Shown here one piece after another: positions 1-14,271 of a DNA stretch of 64,000 bases. Origin of the DNA: Limonium bicolor. Taxonomy: Eukaryota > Streptophyta > Magnoliopsida > Caryophyllales > Plumbaginaceae. Location: the NCBI GenBank assembly GCA_023374045.1, contig CM041779.1, positions 806,001 to 870,000 on the forward strand, in the 5' to 3' direction. Below the pieces are notes generated by a model, which had not been told where the DNA came from, searched no databases, and worked only from the letters and a program-made list of their open reading frames with translations. The position numbers and the translations under genes are program-made. How positions within the stretch are numbered: position 1 is the stretch's first letter; each line of letters begins with the position of its first letter.

Positions 1-3000
1 GTGCCCGATAGGGCCGTGAGCCACATAGTGGTGCCCGTTGGAGTAAGACTGGCAGAGCTTATCTAAAATACCCCAAATCTAAATAACTCGTTAAACTATC
101 AAATAATGAAGAATTAATCTAAGGATAAATCATTTCACGTACGCATGCTCATTTCTGCATGCAAACGTTTACGTAAATATTATTACGCGTGCGCATGCAA
201 ACTCACGCATGCAAACGTCACGTAAAAATAGTCGTTTTACCATAAACGCTAACGGGCGTAATTTTACTAAATGTATTAACGTACTCGTACAAAACGTTTA
301 TGTACGATTATTAACAAGGATTAAACTCCTTACATAACGAGATCGATAGAGAGAGCGTCAACAAGGAAAGATCAATATGAACGTGTATACAAACGAGCAA
401 CGTAAATATTTTACGAATGCCTAAGCATTTATAAATGCTGAAATAAATTGATATACACATTTAAATAAATGTAACAACTTATGTTACACCTATTATATAT
501 ATCATAAAGACATAAGAACTCATCAAAGGTCAAAATACGCACTAAACATCTTAATGACAAGAACGTTCTTAAAACGCCTTAAAACGTGCGTTAAGCGCGG
601 CCTTGTAATACATGAGTCCTATGACCTTTTAAACTCAAACCAAATGGTCATACCATCATTATATGGCTATACAAACATAATACCCACACCACCTTTTCAT
701 TTAAACACAAAGTGCTCGGGGGAAATTCTTAACGCTCCTGTTTTGGTCCGGGAGTGTTCCGGCAGCCCGGGAATTGTGTCATGAGTTGATATAACCCCAT
801 ATAACTCAATGTAACACCTTAGTATATAATAATTGACCTTAAACAATGTCTATAAACACTTGGGACTCAGTGGAACAATTTATTTTCCAAAATGTCCTTA
901 GAGCACAAAAACGTACTTTTCGGGTACCGAAAAAACGCGTTTTACACATTTAACTTGTACAAATGACTAGCCACGAATTTATAACATTAAAAGGACCTAA
1001 TTAAAAAATATTAATCAGGCAAGAACAAGGGTGACTCACCATCCCTAATGCTGCCGTTTTTTACCACAAAAAAAATCACATTTTCAAGGTTTAACATCAC
1101 TTTCTTACCTAATGTTGTCACCTTTTTCAACCTTGGCTGCCTCCATGTGTCATGGCCGACTTTATCTTGTCCCTTGGCACCCATTGTCAACAATTCTCAG
1201 CTCTGATTGAAGACTTGACTAAGGTACCTCCTAAATTGACTAAAACCACCCACTTTTCACCTAACTTTGAAAACTTCACAAACTTGTCTCTTCCTCCCCC
1301 ATTCTAAGTGCCGATCTGGTCCTTCCTCCTCCCTTGGTTCACGCCACTCTCCTCTCCTTCCAGATCTGGTAAGCTTCCTTTGGTAAGAGCTCTTAATTCC
1401 TAAGTTATTCTAGTTACACTTTAACACAATTTTCAAGCTAATTTTTGGTTCTTTGCACCAAGGAGGTTCTTCTAATCCATTCCATTGATCTAGATCAAAA
1501 TCAATCATCACTCAAGCTAGGAATTTCGTGGCTAATCAAAGGAAACACTTAAAAAAGGTTCTTGAAGGCTTAAGGTAAGAACAATGCCTTAAAACCTCAT
1601 TTTCTTCCAAGACAAGTTCATGGCCGAAATTGTCTTGTTTTCTTCTCTTCATTAAAAAAACCCCTTGGCCAATTTCTACATGGTGTTGGACCAAGGAATG
1701 TCACCCTACTCAAGGCTTGAGCCTACACCACTTCATTAAGGTAAATCTTTGATTTTAAGGTTTACAAGAGTTATTTCTAAGTTATAAGCTTAGATCTCTT
1801 CAAGAGCTAATTTATTTCCCCTCTCCTTGCCAAGGCCGAATTGATAGGGTTCTTGAACTCCACTTTGAATCATCAAGGTAAATCCTAATCTTTAATACAA
1901 ATTTTGTATATAATACCTTAGTAAATTTCTTAAGGTTTAGTTAGAAATTCAAGGTTTAACATAAGGTATCCTTGTTCTAATATTTGAGGCGCCTACAAAG
2001 GAGTGTAGATCAAGGTTGTGTGGCCAAAGATCCAAGGAGAAACCAAGGGAAAATCATTTACTAGGAGGGTAAGTAATTTATCTAAGTATATATATGTGGA
2101 TCTATGGTTTAAACTATGTGTTTTATAACATTAAACCATTAATTACCCTCATATAAAATTGAAGCCAAAATTAATGAGAGTTTAAATATGTGTTTTGATA
2201 AATTAAAGATGGGATTAAGATTTAAAAACTGATTTAAGGAATTTTAAGGTAATTACTTGATTATATATATAATTACCGAAATTTCAAGGATTAAATTGGT
2301 ATATTATAGCTTAATACTATGTGTTAAGATGTTAAAAAATATTTGGATAGGTTAATTAGGTATTTCAATACCTAAGATATTAAGTTTATAAGTTTAAGGG
2401 TAAAATATGTAATTTACCAAAACTTGGTGACTAGATTTAATTGTGGCCGAAAATTATATATGAAATTTGGTGAATTTTGACATAATATAGTGTATGAACT
2501 CATATTAATATATTTGGATAAGTTAGATAAATATTAAAGAGTTATATAAGTATATAAACTTATATTATGAATTTTTTGTGAGTTAAAAATAATTACTAGT
2601 GTTTAAATGACTAGTTTAATAAGTTATGTGGTAAAAATGTAATTTTTAGAAAGATATGGGAATATATAGTAATAGCCGAGATTAATATGTGTCCTTGCCA
2701 TAATTATGATATATTATAATGTAAGAATTAATATTAGGAATTTTAGTTAAATTAAACAAGTGCTTAAGTGTAGAAATAACAATTTATTATGTTTTGGGGC
2801 TATTTTGTGATTTCTGGAAAATTTGGTGAATAACCGAATTAAGAATGATTTTCTGGGTACAATAATGTATTAAGTATGAAATTAGGCTTTGGTCAAAGTG
2901 TTGACCAAAAACCTTGAGTTAAAATGAACTAAGACATAAAAGATTAAGTTTATAAAAGTTTTGGGGTGAAATTGTAATTTATAAAAGTTTATATGTAAAT

Positions 3001-5766
3001 CTGGAATTTAAATAGGGGCGGATGCAAATTAGTAGAAACATAAGTGTCCACTTGGTTATTAAGGAAATTAAATATTAAAACTATAGTTTATAAGTTAATA
3101 TAACTGTTATAAAGTTTTGGGGTTAAAATGTAATTATAAGAAGATATATGTTAAGGCTGAAAATTTATGTGGCAATTTGGTAATTTATAAAAGTTAAGGT
3201 GTCCAAAATATAATTACCGAATTTATAGTGGTGGTTTTGTGAAATAGTTAATTAAGAAAATAAAACTATGTAATATAATGAATTTTGGAATTAAATGAGA
3301 AGTTTATAAAGTTGTTATGGTTATATTGTAATAACCGAGAATATAAGGGTGTTCATTGGAATTAAAAATGTTATTAAGTCCTATGTGGATATTTGGTGGG
3401 ATTAGAAAAAAATTGTGATTTAAGGAATTAAGAAATTAAAACTATATGTTATAAAGTTATAAGTAATTTATTTGTGAAGAAATAATATTATTTGGGGTTA
3501 GTTTGTAATTAATAGAAGTTTTGGAAATTCCTAAGTCCTTGAGTGACTATCTGAAAATATAAGGAATTTATTAAGTTGAAATATTACTTAGACAAATATA
3601 AACATGTATTATAAATATTACATGTGTAAATAAATACCTCAAAGGCTTTTAAAATAAATCAAAGAAAATAATATAATATGATGTACATAAAATCATAAGG
3701 TAATTTAAAAGAAATACCACTCAATATAAGTCTTATAATTTAAGACTACATACTTTAAAATATATGAACAAAAACCTTGATTATAATAAGGTTAGGAGGT
3801 TAAGGAAATTAACTAAGCGTTAAGTTAAAACTTCACATGAATTAACGAGAGTATATAACCACCAAATAATATTTGGGATTATAGTATATTATATTTAATG
3901 TTATGAGGAGAATTGAGTAAACGTGACCAATAAATGTCATTGACGGATTTATAAGTTGTTTTGTCATTTGGATAAATACAACATGTCATATAAAACAATA
4001 CTTGTATACATACATGTGTAAATATATAAATATAAAAATATATCCAAGGGGATTAAATAAACTAAGGAGAATAGTCAATGTGGCATACTTAAAATCATGG
4101 GAATAAATAAAAGTATACTACCATGCAATAATAGTCTTATAATTTAAGACTACAAGATTTAAGGTATATAATAATTCCTTACTTATAAGTAAAGTTAAGA
4201 AGTGAAAGGAATAATTACTATGGTAAATTAACCTCACATGAAATGACAAGGGATTTCGAAATCACTTTACGTTACGGTAAAAAAATCATATACGAGAGTA
4301 ACATAAATTAACACTCTCAGTTAATCTTATTCTAGGACCTTGTTTGACCAGACGTTGACCGGGAATTAATCGAGTACAATCTACGGTGAACGGTATGGGA
4401 TTCTTGCAGCCTGTTTGCTATCGGATTATACCGGTTTGTGTGCTACCCGTTGTGTGAATTAACGACCAAGATAATTACATGTAAAATGTTGTACTGCTCT
4501 TGTACACTGTTGTGTTATTTTATGTGCATGAATGATATGCACTATTGTGTTATTTAGTGTGCGCGAACGATATGCGTTGTTGTGTTGTTTTATGTGCGTG
4601 AACGTTTCTGACTATAACGTGTACGTGCCACGCATACAACACTACATTACCAGTGGATTAAATACCTACGTGTTATTATACAGAGAACTTGTACTCAAGT
4701 TTCTCACTAACTTCCCTTATAAACAAACGTCGTTATCCCTAAACGTGATAACTGACAATACACTTTAGTATGCGTGTTTAACATCCTTGTGTGACATCTA
4801 ACATATTCTATGTCACGAAAGGCGAGGAGCCCAGATGTATCTGGCCATGCATGCAATTACGGGAGTTGTACCTGTCTCAGGTCGTCTCCTATTCAAATAT
4901 ACGTCGCGACGGAAGTTTTGGGTGCACTCTATGTCCACTCACCGGGACCGTACCGGAACATTTTCTAAGTTGGGAGAAAGGCTACATTTCTCTCGAGGGT
5001 ACGATACCCACCTCTTTAGGTACAGGAGTTAACTACGTTATCTACTGAGGGAATTATTACCCACCTACTTAATTATACGAGAGTCCCATCTCGTCTAAGG
5101 GTTTATCATACCCAACCAATTTACTCTATGAAGATGGAGTTTAACGAGGTCACTACACCTCCTCTGTATTAATGTACTCTTATATACATGTTAGTCCCAT
5201 TGTGTGGATCTGACTACTATCAAGCAATTACAGAACATCTAAATGGACCTTCTGAAGTCTTGTACTGTGTGACATTGTTGTCCTTGTATGGATACTTGCT
5301 ATGATTATGTTATGCTGCACGTTTACAGCTTTACAAAAAAAAATGATCTGCATGTATTCGACAATGTAGTTGGTGTGGCCCAGTAGCCTGTGGGCTGCAC
5401 GCTTTTCATACCAGCAATTTATTTTGTTGAGCCGTTTCATGGCCAACCATTCACAGGTACATGAAGAAAGAAGAGATTACCCGACCGAGTGTAAGTGGTG
5501 TAGAATTAAGACAGAAGATTATTACTGCCGGTATCATTTTACAGTACTATACTTTTACTATTGGCTTTTGTTATTTTTAGCGGTTTGTATTCAGCGCTCA
5601 GACTGTATCGTTTGTAAGTTATTTTGGAGTTAGCCTTGTTAGTCACATGGGTGACTAACGGCGTTGTAGCACCACCCGTTCTTATGTATATATTCCGCTG
5701 TATTTCCAGTTATCTTTGGGAGCTATCGACGTACAGGTTGTGGAGTTTCGGGTCGGGGTGTTATAT
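1..5766 (+). mobile_element. Degenerate long LTR-like sequence (Ty3 type), left edge cut by window
   Basis: AT-rich DNA with no convincing coding region. Read on the plus strand it ends with a GGGGTGTTATA motif at about 5,756-5,766. Several blocks match the reverse complement of the solo LTR at 30,827-34,742 in the same order. Examples are an ACGGTGAACGGTATGG block near 4,382, a CATACCAGC block near 5,410 and a GACTAACGGCGTTGTA block near 5,653. The spacing of these blocks from the LTR end agrees with the solo LTR to within roughly 60 bases. A possible LTR start lies near 62 (AAAATACCCC), similar to the TGAAATACCCC edge of the solo LTR. The short open frames here are noise. I infer an old LTR of the same family; the identity is low and the left boundary is unsure. 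Confidence 0.5.
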
Positions 5767-6721
5767 TATCCGTTTAAAGAGATAAGCTGGGTTTCATGGG
5801 TTATGAAAGAAAGAGGATTCAAGAGAATGGTTCCGGTTGCTAGTTGAACCTTCCCACCATGCTAGACCTGGTAGGGTCGAAACCGGGGAAGTAAGACTAC
5901 CCCTAAAGCCCGGGGTGAGATCTATATGTGCGTCTCTGCCCGGAGGCCTGAGAGGCTTAACTTAAGAATTATTCAGGAGTAGAATAATTAAGAAAACGAG
6001 ATCGAGACCAGAGGATGTCTATGGATCTAAGAGAACGAATAAAATTATCCAACTAAGGTGGATAAGATATCAACTAATGCGAATGAGGCTAGCTTGAGAT
6101 AGAGATTCTCAAGGCCTAAAGAACAAGGTAATATAATCTAACGAATTTAAGATTCAAACCTTGTTGATTGTATTCTTCTGTATGAATACTTGTTGACGCG
6201 AGCATATTGTGTGTTTACAGCATTTCATGTTATGATTTAAATAAAATCAATCGCATGTTCAGACGACAATTAGTTGAGTGTGGCCCGGTAGTAGCGGGTT
6301 GCACGACTACCATACCAGCAAAGGTGCTGAGCCCCTTTGGGGTCACCCATTACTTTTCAGGTACACTGGAGATGATTACCGTTCGAGAGTGGACGGGGAC
6401 TGCTGCCATGCAAAGGTAGTTTGATAATTACATTTGTATTTGTTAGTAGAGTAAGTCCGAAGTTGTTATCGACATGTAGAAGGTAATAGACTCGGTATGG
6501 TATTAACTTGAGGATTGTATATGACTCGGTTTAGAAACGGGAATGAGATTGTATTGTATAAGTACTCGGGAATTCTGGTCCATCAGACCGTTACTGTTTA
6601 AGTTTAGGCCTTGTTAGTCACGTGAGTGGCTAACGGCATTGTATCACTGTCACCGTTTGTGTTAGTATTTTCCGACGAGACAATTAGAAGTTAATGATAT
6701 GATTAGCGGTAGGGGTGTTAC
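5767..6721 (+). mobile_element. Second, partial LTR end of the same family
   Basis: This segment repeats the terminal kilobase of the LTR-like region before it. The TGTGGCCC(A/G)GTAG...CATACCAGC block at about 5,375 recurs at about 6,279. The GTTAGTCACRTGRGTGRCTAACGGC block at about 5,640 recurs at about 6,615. The end motif GGGGTGTTACA recurs at 6,711-6,721. It reads as the 3' end of an LTR in plus orientation. It may come from unequal recombination between LTRs or from a second truncated insertion. No coding sequence is seen. Confidence 0.5.
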
Positions 6722-6779
6722 ATCATCCAAAATAATTTAAATCTAGTATGGTATGTAGTGATGAAATCTCCCAAGTACG

Positions 6780-7110
6780 AATTCGAGATGATATGTTGCC
6801 CAAGAGTAAGTACCACTTTTGGTTCGATCATATACAATCCTCAAAAAAATTGCAATACATTGATGTTTAAACGATGGTAACCAGGATGAGACCATGCTAT
6901 ATCAGCTCAATCCCAATTGATGCATTTGGAAGGCCTTGTCTAGTTTGAGGCTATAGCTGTTAAGGAGACCCATCTTGTTCTTCGCCTGTAGTGATAACTT
7001 CACTTATATTTACAAGTGTTTGAAGTTGTTTCCATTGAATCTATCCGCGATTGACAACACTTGGTGGTCCAATGACTTTATATCCTCGATTGGCGTCGTT
7101 CTTCTGAACC
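6780..7110 (-). pseudogene. Relic of a Ty1/copia gag gene
   Basis: On the minus strand the stretch reads LDHQVLSIADRFNGNNF, then two stop codons, then VKLSLQAKNKMGLLN, then a weaker YSMVSSWL motif. Copia Gag polyproteins typically carry a GxNYxxW motif followed by AxxAKNKLGFVDG and a W/YNSMVxSWL motif, and this order is preserved here. The nucleic-acid-binding knuckle, protease and pol are absent. At least three in-frame stops are present, so it is dead. The boundaries are approximate. The assignment rests on motif order seen by eye. Confidence 0.5.
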
Positions 7111-7328
7111 TGATTATTGTCATGCTTGCATTTTCCCCTTTGTATCGAGTGTGTCATCATATTCATCTTCTGCCATGATCATGAGATCAAGCGTGTGTTT
7201 AGAAAAGTGTCAAGCGGAACTAGGTGAGCAGTGTAGGAGTTTTCTTATCGTTTACAAATATTTTAGGGCAATTGATTCAATAGTTTGTATATTTGTGGAT
7301 GAAAAGTATATGAGTGAGAGTACTCGAT

Positions 7329-7347
7329 AATAGTCAATATTCGTTTG
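7329..7347 (+). repeat. Left target-site duplication of the retrocopy
   Basis: The 19-base word AATAGTCAATATTCGTTTG recurs exactly at 8,899-8,917. It brackets the reductase retrocopy and sits directly after that copy's poly(A) tract on the right. The length fits L1-type target-primed integration. Confidence 0.88.
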
Positions 7348-8898
<1,551 letters not shown>

Positions 8899-8917
8899 AA
8901 TAGTCAATATTCGTTTG
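8899..8917 (+). repeat. Right target-site duplication of the retrocopy
   Basis: Exact copy of 7,329-7,347. It starts within the A-run that ends the retrocopy, so the last two A could belong to either the tail or the duplication. Confidence 0.88.
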
Positions 8918-8925
8918 CCAAGCCC

Positions 8926-9000
8926 CCGTGGCTTGAGTAGAGGGGTGGTATCCTAGAACCAAAGGTCCTAGGTTCACGATCACGTAATGGTCATCATGGT
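8926..9000 (+). mobile_element. Possible tRNA-derived SINE head
   Basis: A GTGGCTTGAGTAGAGGGG stretch resembles a pol III A box. About 30 bases later AGGTTCACGATC resembles a B box. The spacing is near that of plant SINEs. No poly-A or poly-T tail or duplication was found, because a TIR element starts at 9,010. It could be chance. Confidence 0.3.
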
Positions 9001-9009
9001 TAATAATTT

Positions 9010-9520
9010 AGGGGTGTTCATAACAGGTTAACCGGATTTTTGTTAGTCAAATTTGATAATTGTAACCGGTTCATTTAGAAGCGGTTAACCGTCAGCTTCG
9101 GTATGGGTTTAACAGTTTAACAATTAACTGAAATAATGTAAATTTATGTGTGTTTTTCTTATAATTATTAAACAACGTGCGGTTTTATTGGTTTTTATGC
9201 GGTATTTTAAACCGGTTAACCGTCGATTTTGGTAAGATTTTATTGCTTTTAGTATTACTCTGATCATTAACTAAATAATTGTACACTTGATTTTGATAAA
9301 TCTAATAATTAACCGTATAGTTTATACTTATACACAAAAAAAATTAAAAGGCTTACACGGTTTTTATTAATCGGATTCCTTAAAATCAATAACCGGAACC
9401 AGAAAATTAAATGGTTCGGTTAACCGAACTGGCAAACCACTTTGGTTAACCTGGTTTCCGGTTTTGGTTTCATCGGTAACGGTTTCAGTTTGATGGTTCC
9501 GGTTTTTCATGAACACCCCT
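9010..9520. mobile_element. Short TIR element (MITE-like), GGGGTGTTCA termini
   Basis: It starts AGGGGTGTTCAT and ends ATGAACACCCCT, a perfect 12-base terminal inverted repeat. The interior is rich in GGTTAACCG/CCGGTTAACC words in both orientations, so much of it can fold back. It has no coding capacity. No clear target-site duplication is visible. The superfamily is not determined. Confidence 0.65.
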
Positions 9521-10440
9521 AGTTAATATCTATTTCGTAATTGATTAATGGTCATTAATCGTAGAGAGATGAGAAATCAAGTTAATCGCATCACTTTTCT
9601 CTTCGTTTAAAATAAGAAAAACTATCTAAACAAACAACATCTTACAGAGCCTATCCATATCCTTTGTGATACAAAAACCATTAGCTAGCACTGCTTGGTG
9701 TCATACTACCATTTATGATAAAAAATTTTATATTATTTAAAAAAACTGATGGATGAGGGTTGTCAATTTTGACACGAACCTGAAATTTGACCGAACTGAT
9801 ACGTTAAAATATGGGTTTGGGTTGCAATATTAATTCAACCGGAAAATATTTTTGGATCGGGTTCAAGTTGGGTTGCAATATTCAACCGGAAAATTTTTTT
9901 GGGTCGGGTTGGGTTGCTAAAAACCCGGGTCAATTTTGGGTTTGATCTGCCAACCCGATTTCAACCCGAAAACATTTTTTTAGTAAAATATATATATTCT
10001 TTTAGTTATACGATATAACCCCAAATATATTAATCATGTAATCATTTATATCTGATGGTTTATATGCTATGCTATGTTGTCTTGGTGATTTGTATTGAAT
10101 TTGTATCGATAGTAAAATATTTTTAATTTCAGTGTGGGTTATTTTGGATTGATTTCGAGTTCGGGTTGTGTCAATTTCATGTTCGTGTCAAATAGGTTGG
10201 TTCAGCTAGATTGAGGATATTGTGACCCGGGTCACTTTCAGATTGACAAATCATAACTCGTTCTAGGTTCGAGTCGGTTTCGGATTGAGGTGAACCACGA
10301 GCAAATGAGATTCGGGTTGAGTTCTACCCGACCCAAAACCCCAAAAATTGAGAAACTAGCATCCATCGGTGTTAAAACAAAAGCTTGAAATGAAGGCGGA
10401 CATGCAAAAAACCTGTGAACCAACGAACAAACTTTAACCT
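9521..10440. other. Intergenic DNA with degenerate GGGTTG/CAACCC repeats
   Basis: No gene is seen. Between about 9,765 and 10,345 the sequence is built of imperfect GGGTTGGGTTG, CAACCCG and CAACCGGAAAAT words. One unit (CAATATT...CAACCGGAAAAT) is repeated near 9,825 and 9,873. It resembles a worn non-autonomous transposon, but no termini could be fixed. Confidence 0.4.
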
Positions 10441-10679
10441 TCTTTCATGTGAACTTCATTTACATCAACCTCTACTCCATTAAAGGATCGAAAAGACACT
10501 CACTCACACTTTCCACCGCTCTCATTCAATCTCATCACGTTATTACTGCAATTTAGCTTTTCCTTCCAAACCCTTTTTCCATTGATCCTCTTCTCAACTA
10601 ATTGACTCACAACTTTAACCAGACCAAAACTAACAGACACGCACCTTTCTCCCTCCCCTCTTTCTAGATATCTAGCTAG

Positions 10680-11757
10680 ATGAACATCTTCTCCCTTCGA
10701 TCCAAGATGAAGCAAACTTTCCGGAACTTCTGCGTCGGTGAGACATCAACCTCAACCCTAGATCAAAATCAATTACCACCACCAACTCCAACCACCACAC
10801 TCTTCACTTTCCACGATCTTCATCCTTCCATCGTCACCGCAGCACCACCACCATCCTCCTTCGCAACGGTCGCCTCCACAACCACTACCTCCTCTTACAA
10901 CGACAAATCATCACCATCTCACGAATACTCACACACTTACTCTCCCATCAACAACCCACCAAGACACAGCGTGACTCTGGAAGAAATGATCCTTCAGCTC
11001 GAACTCGAGGAAGAACTCGCCCGACGCGCGAAACTCCTTGACGAACATAGGTGTAGACAGCAACAACTTCGCCGCGGTGGTGGTGCTCCGGAAGATAATA
11101 ACAAGTTTGTGCAGCAGCATAGAATGTCGTGTGTGAATAGCTCGGATATACTCCGGTCAGCTAGACACGCGTTGAATCAGTACCATCCAAGGTTTTCACT
11201 TGACGGGAAAGACGCGATGTACAGATCATCGTTCAGGAATGATGATGATGATCGGAATGGTGATGGGAAGCAGCAGTATCGGTTGGATATGAGGTTAGGG
11301 AAGTTATTACCGACGATTACAACGGAGAAGAGGAGGGTAAGTGTTGGGGAGAAAGTGGTTTGGTGTAAACCGGGTGTTGTTGCTAAACTGATGGGATTGG
11401 ATGCTTTACCGGTTCCGATGAGGAAGATGATGACCACCAACTGCAATGAATAATAAAAGCAGAAATAGAGGTCAAGGTTACAGACACGGTAGAAGGGAGG
11501 AGCAAGTAGGGATGAGGAATGAGAATCTTAGGAGAAGAGTTCAGAGGAGTGAAGTGGAGAGGAGAAGGAAGCAATTCATGATGGATGATGATGTGTGCTA
11601 CGGTATGAATAATAATAAGATGTCTTCGGGTTATTGTGTGAGGAAACCAGATGTTTCGTCGGAGATGTCGACGTCGTCGTTTGAGCAAGCAGCTGCCGGA
11701 GATGGGTTCGTGAGATGGCGGCGGTCGAACGTTAATTCCCGTCCTCCTTTCTTGTAG
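10680..11757 (+). CDS. VARLMGL (DUF3741-motif) protein, apparent frameshift near the end
   Basis: The first frame encodes 257 residues and stops at 11,453. The C-terminal part continues in the next frame from about 11,446 to 11,757. Seen motifs are a Ser/Thr/Pro-rich N-terminus, SVTLEEMILQLELEEELARR (98-117), MSCVNSSDILRSARHALNQ (149-167), RFSLDGKDAMYRSSF (171-185) and GVVAKLMGLDALPVP (232-246, the VARLMGL box). The second frame gives a basic ENLRRRVQRSEVERRRKQF stretch and SGYCVRKP. The order matches a plant-specific family of unknown biochemistry. VARLMGL proteins include the TRM/LONGIFOLIA group linked to microtubules and cell shape, but that role is not shown here. The start at 10,680 could instead be the next ATG at 10,707. 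A one-base shift between 11,422 and 11,453 would join the frames to about 359 residues. It may be a mutation, an assembly error or, less likely, a tiny intron. The CT-rich DNA just upstream could be its 5' untranslated region. Confidence 0.75.
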
Positions 11758-12440
11758 TTTTAAATTTTAATGTAGTGCAAATCCATATGCCACTCTATAT
11801 CTTAATCTCAAAACTATTTTAGTCATTCTGTTTAAATTTCTTTTGCGACATCAGAAAACTTTCGTTAATCAAATGAAAAAAATCTATCAAATCAATATAT
11901 AGTGGTTCAATATTATTAATTCAAGCTTCAACCCACACCTCCTAGCCCGATACATAGGAATGCCAATGAGCAAGAATTGGCAACGTGTGACCTTTCCCAC
12001 CCACACAAGATCAAGGAACACCGTAAACGTGGAATAAGAAACCATATATTTAACAATTAATTAATTAGTAGAAATTAATTATAGAATAATACTTTCATTT
12101 TTATTTTTTTATTTTTTGATAATTTGGGCTTATATCAACTATTTCATTTATTTCTGTATAGAATATGTTGTCTTATACAGAGGATCGTGTATTTATAATT
12201 ATAAGGGCATTCAATGGATTCCACCCATAATGTTATAAAAAGAAAATGTTGAAGTGGAGGAGTGAGGACGTGGGAGGGGTTCTTAACTAAGACATCTCCT
12301 TTTTAGAGTACCTAAAAGATTGTAAAAAGAGATAATAAAAAAATTTGTTGGTGGGTGAAATCTATTTTTTTAAGTGTGGATGTCCCAAGGATAGAGATAC
12401 TAACGATACGACCAGATATACTAATAAAAATACTGCCCAA
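11758..12440. other. Intergenic, 3' flank of the VARLMGL gene
   Basis: AT-rich DNA with no gene, no clear inverted or tandem repeat and no recognisable transposon end. Confidence 0.5.
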
Positions 12441-14015
12441 TGGCTGCGTTCGGTCACGGTATAAATGTGGTATAAATGTGGCATTTTTGAGTTTTGGTAT
12501 TTTTGACAAAAATACCAAAACCGCCATCACCGAACACCATTTTTCTAAACAGCCACAAATATACCAGCATAAAACTACCACAAAACTACCACAAAACAAC
12601 CAACAATTTATGCTGCAAATATAATGAATACCGTAAACAGAGGCGAAGCCAGAAAACTGTAATTAAGGGGGCAAAAATATTTTAATAATATTAATTAATT
12701 TATTAAAATTTTTTAATAAATTAATTTAATTTTCAATATTTATAATTACATTTTAAAAATGATATTATATATTAAATTTGGCACAAAATTAAATTAAAAT
12801 TGAAATATATAGATTAATATATTATAAATTAGTTTATTTTCCCTTTTTATTTTTAGTTTATTTTATAAAGATTGGTATACTAAATTATAAATTAATGAAA
12901 AAAATACAAAATAATAGTTTTAAACTAGTAGTGTTTTTCTAAATTGTTTATTTAGATACGGAAAAATAGTCTCTTCAAACTATTACTATCTATCAACTCT
13001 AATAAAATATTCTACAAGGAAAATAGCAAACTAATAAAAATTACGATGTAAACTATCAATTATATCAAAATTATTAGAGTACAAACTATTTGTAGTATGA
13101 TTCAGAAATATCAATTATAAGTATTCAACTTGCTAAGTAATAATTAATTACAAAACTGTTTGTATAAACTATTATGGTTTGTCAGTATATAAAAGTTATT
13201 ATATGTTTTATACCGTGCTTAATAATTAAAGAATAATTTTATATGCGAATACTTTATTTTTCATTTCTTGACATATCCAGTATTAAATTTAAATTTATGT
13301 TTTTGAATTTCAATAAATAATATTTAATTGAATAGAAATATTTTTTAACTACAAATATGTTTAAAATAAATATTTTATCAAACAATTAAACAATATATAA
13401 TAAAAAAAGTGATACCTATATATATGTTCGCTTACAGTAAATTATTTTATTATTATAAAATTTTGATTTTTCATTTAAATGATATTATTTTTTTGATTAA
13501 AAATTAAAATAATCTTAAGTATTAATACATTTGAAATGTTATATTAAATACTAATATATAATCCGTAAAATTTTATTTTTATATATAACATCTAATATAT
13601 TTACTCTAAATACAATGGTTTATTTCTTTATTTTCTCAATATATGTAAAAACTTTATTTATAAATTAATATGTATACATATTATAAATTAATTATCACTA
13701 AAATATTAATAAAGAATAATAATTATAAAGACAATAATTGAATATCTACATATATTTTAACTTTATTAACAAAAAATTATTTTAAAATGTAATATAAATA
13801 TTTTAATTGTAATAACGAAAACGGTAAACGCACCGCACGAAACTAACTTATTCAAAACAGACAGACGAAACCGCCATCACCGAACACTATTTTTCAAAAC
13901 AACCACAAAACAACCAACACAAAACAACCAACAAAACTACCACAAAACAACCAACCAAAACAACCAGACCAAAACTACCACAAAACTACCAACAGAAATG
14001 CAGCCGAACGCAGCC
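12441..14015. mobile_element. TIR element with TGGCTGCGTTCGG ends, carrying a nested element
   Basis: It begins TGGCTGCGTTCGG and ends CCGAACGCAGCCA, a 13-base inverted repeat. Just inside each end are CA-rich blocks made of AAAACTACCAC and AAACAACCAAC words. A CCGCCATCACCGAACAC word occurs in direct orientation near 12,522 and 13,871. The flanks ATACTGCCC and ATACTATCC could be a worn 9-base duplication, which would suggest a Mutator-like element. It has no transposase and is interrupted by the AT-rich element at 12,638. Confidence 0.6.
12638..13818 (+). mobile_element. AT-rich hAT-like element, copy A (nested)
   Basis: It starts CAGAGGCGAAGCCA, close to the right TIR (reverse complement) of copy B at 19,876-20,543. 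For about 260 bases it runs parallel to the reverse complement of that copy, for example a GATATTA(T/G)ATATTAAATTTG block and ATTGGTATACTAAATTAT. The flanks ACCGTAAA (12,630) and ACGGTAAA (about 13,819) could be its 8-base duplication with one change. The right TIR is missing, so that end is approximate. It is non-coding. Confidence 0.5.
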
Positions 14016-14271
14016 AATACTATCCTGGGCTTCTGATCCCTCGCGATCCTTTTGCTTAAAAAAAAAGCCCTCGCGATCGTTTTGCTTCAGAAGAGTGGTC
14101 AACAACAGAACCTTAGATCAAAGAATAGAGCATCTAGATGTCGGCAAACTAATCAGTTGAAGGAAAATGAACAATCGAGTGATCACATTACGTAGCCACC
14201 CGGTCCCTCACAAAAATGTTGTCGATGTCAAAGTGTCTCGCAGTATGTACCATATCCATATAGATTATATA
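14016..14271. other. Intergenic
   Basis: No gene. A short CCCTCGCGATC(C/G)TTTTGCTT word is repeated at about 14,038 and 14,070. Nothing else is recognised. Confidence 0.4.

Noticed and set aside
554..784. Open frame of 76 residues in the left LTR-like region
   Set aside because: It lies in a degenerate LTR, with no motif and poor context.
4532..5633. Several short frames at 4,532-5,633
   Set aside because: They overlap the conserved LTR blocks shared with the solo LTR, so they are not coding.
10500..11688. Minus-strand open frames opposite the VARLMGL gene
   Set aside because: They are shadows of the plus-strand gene and have no family motifs.
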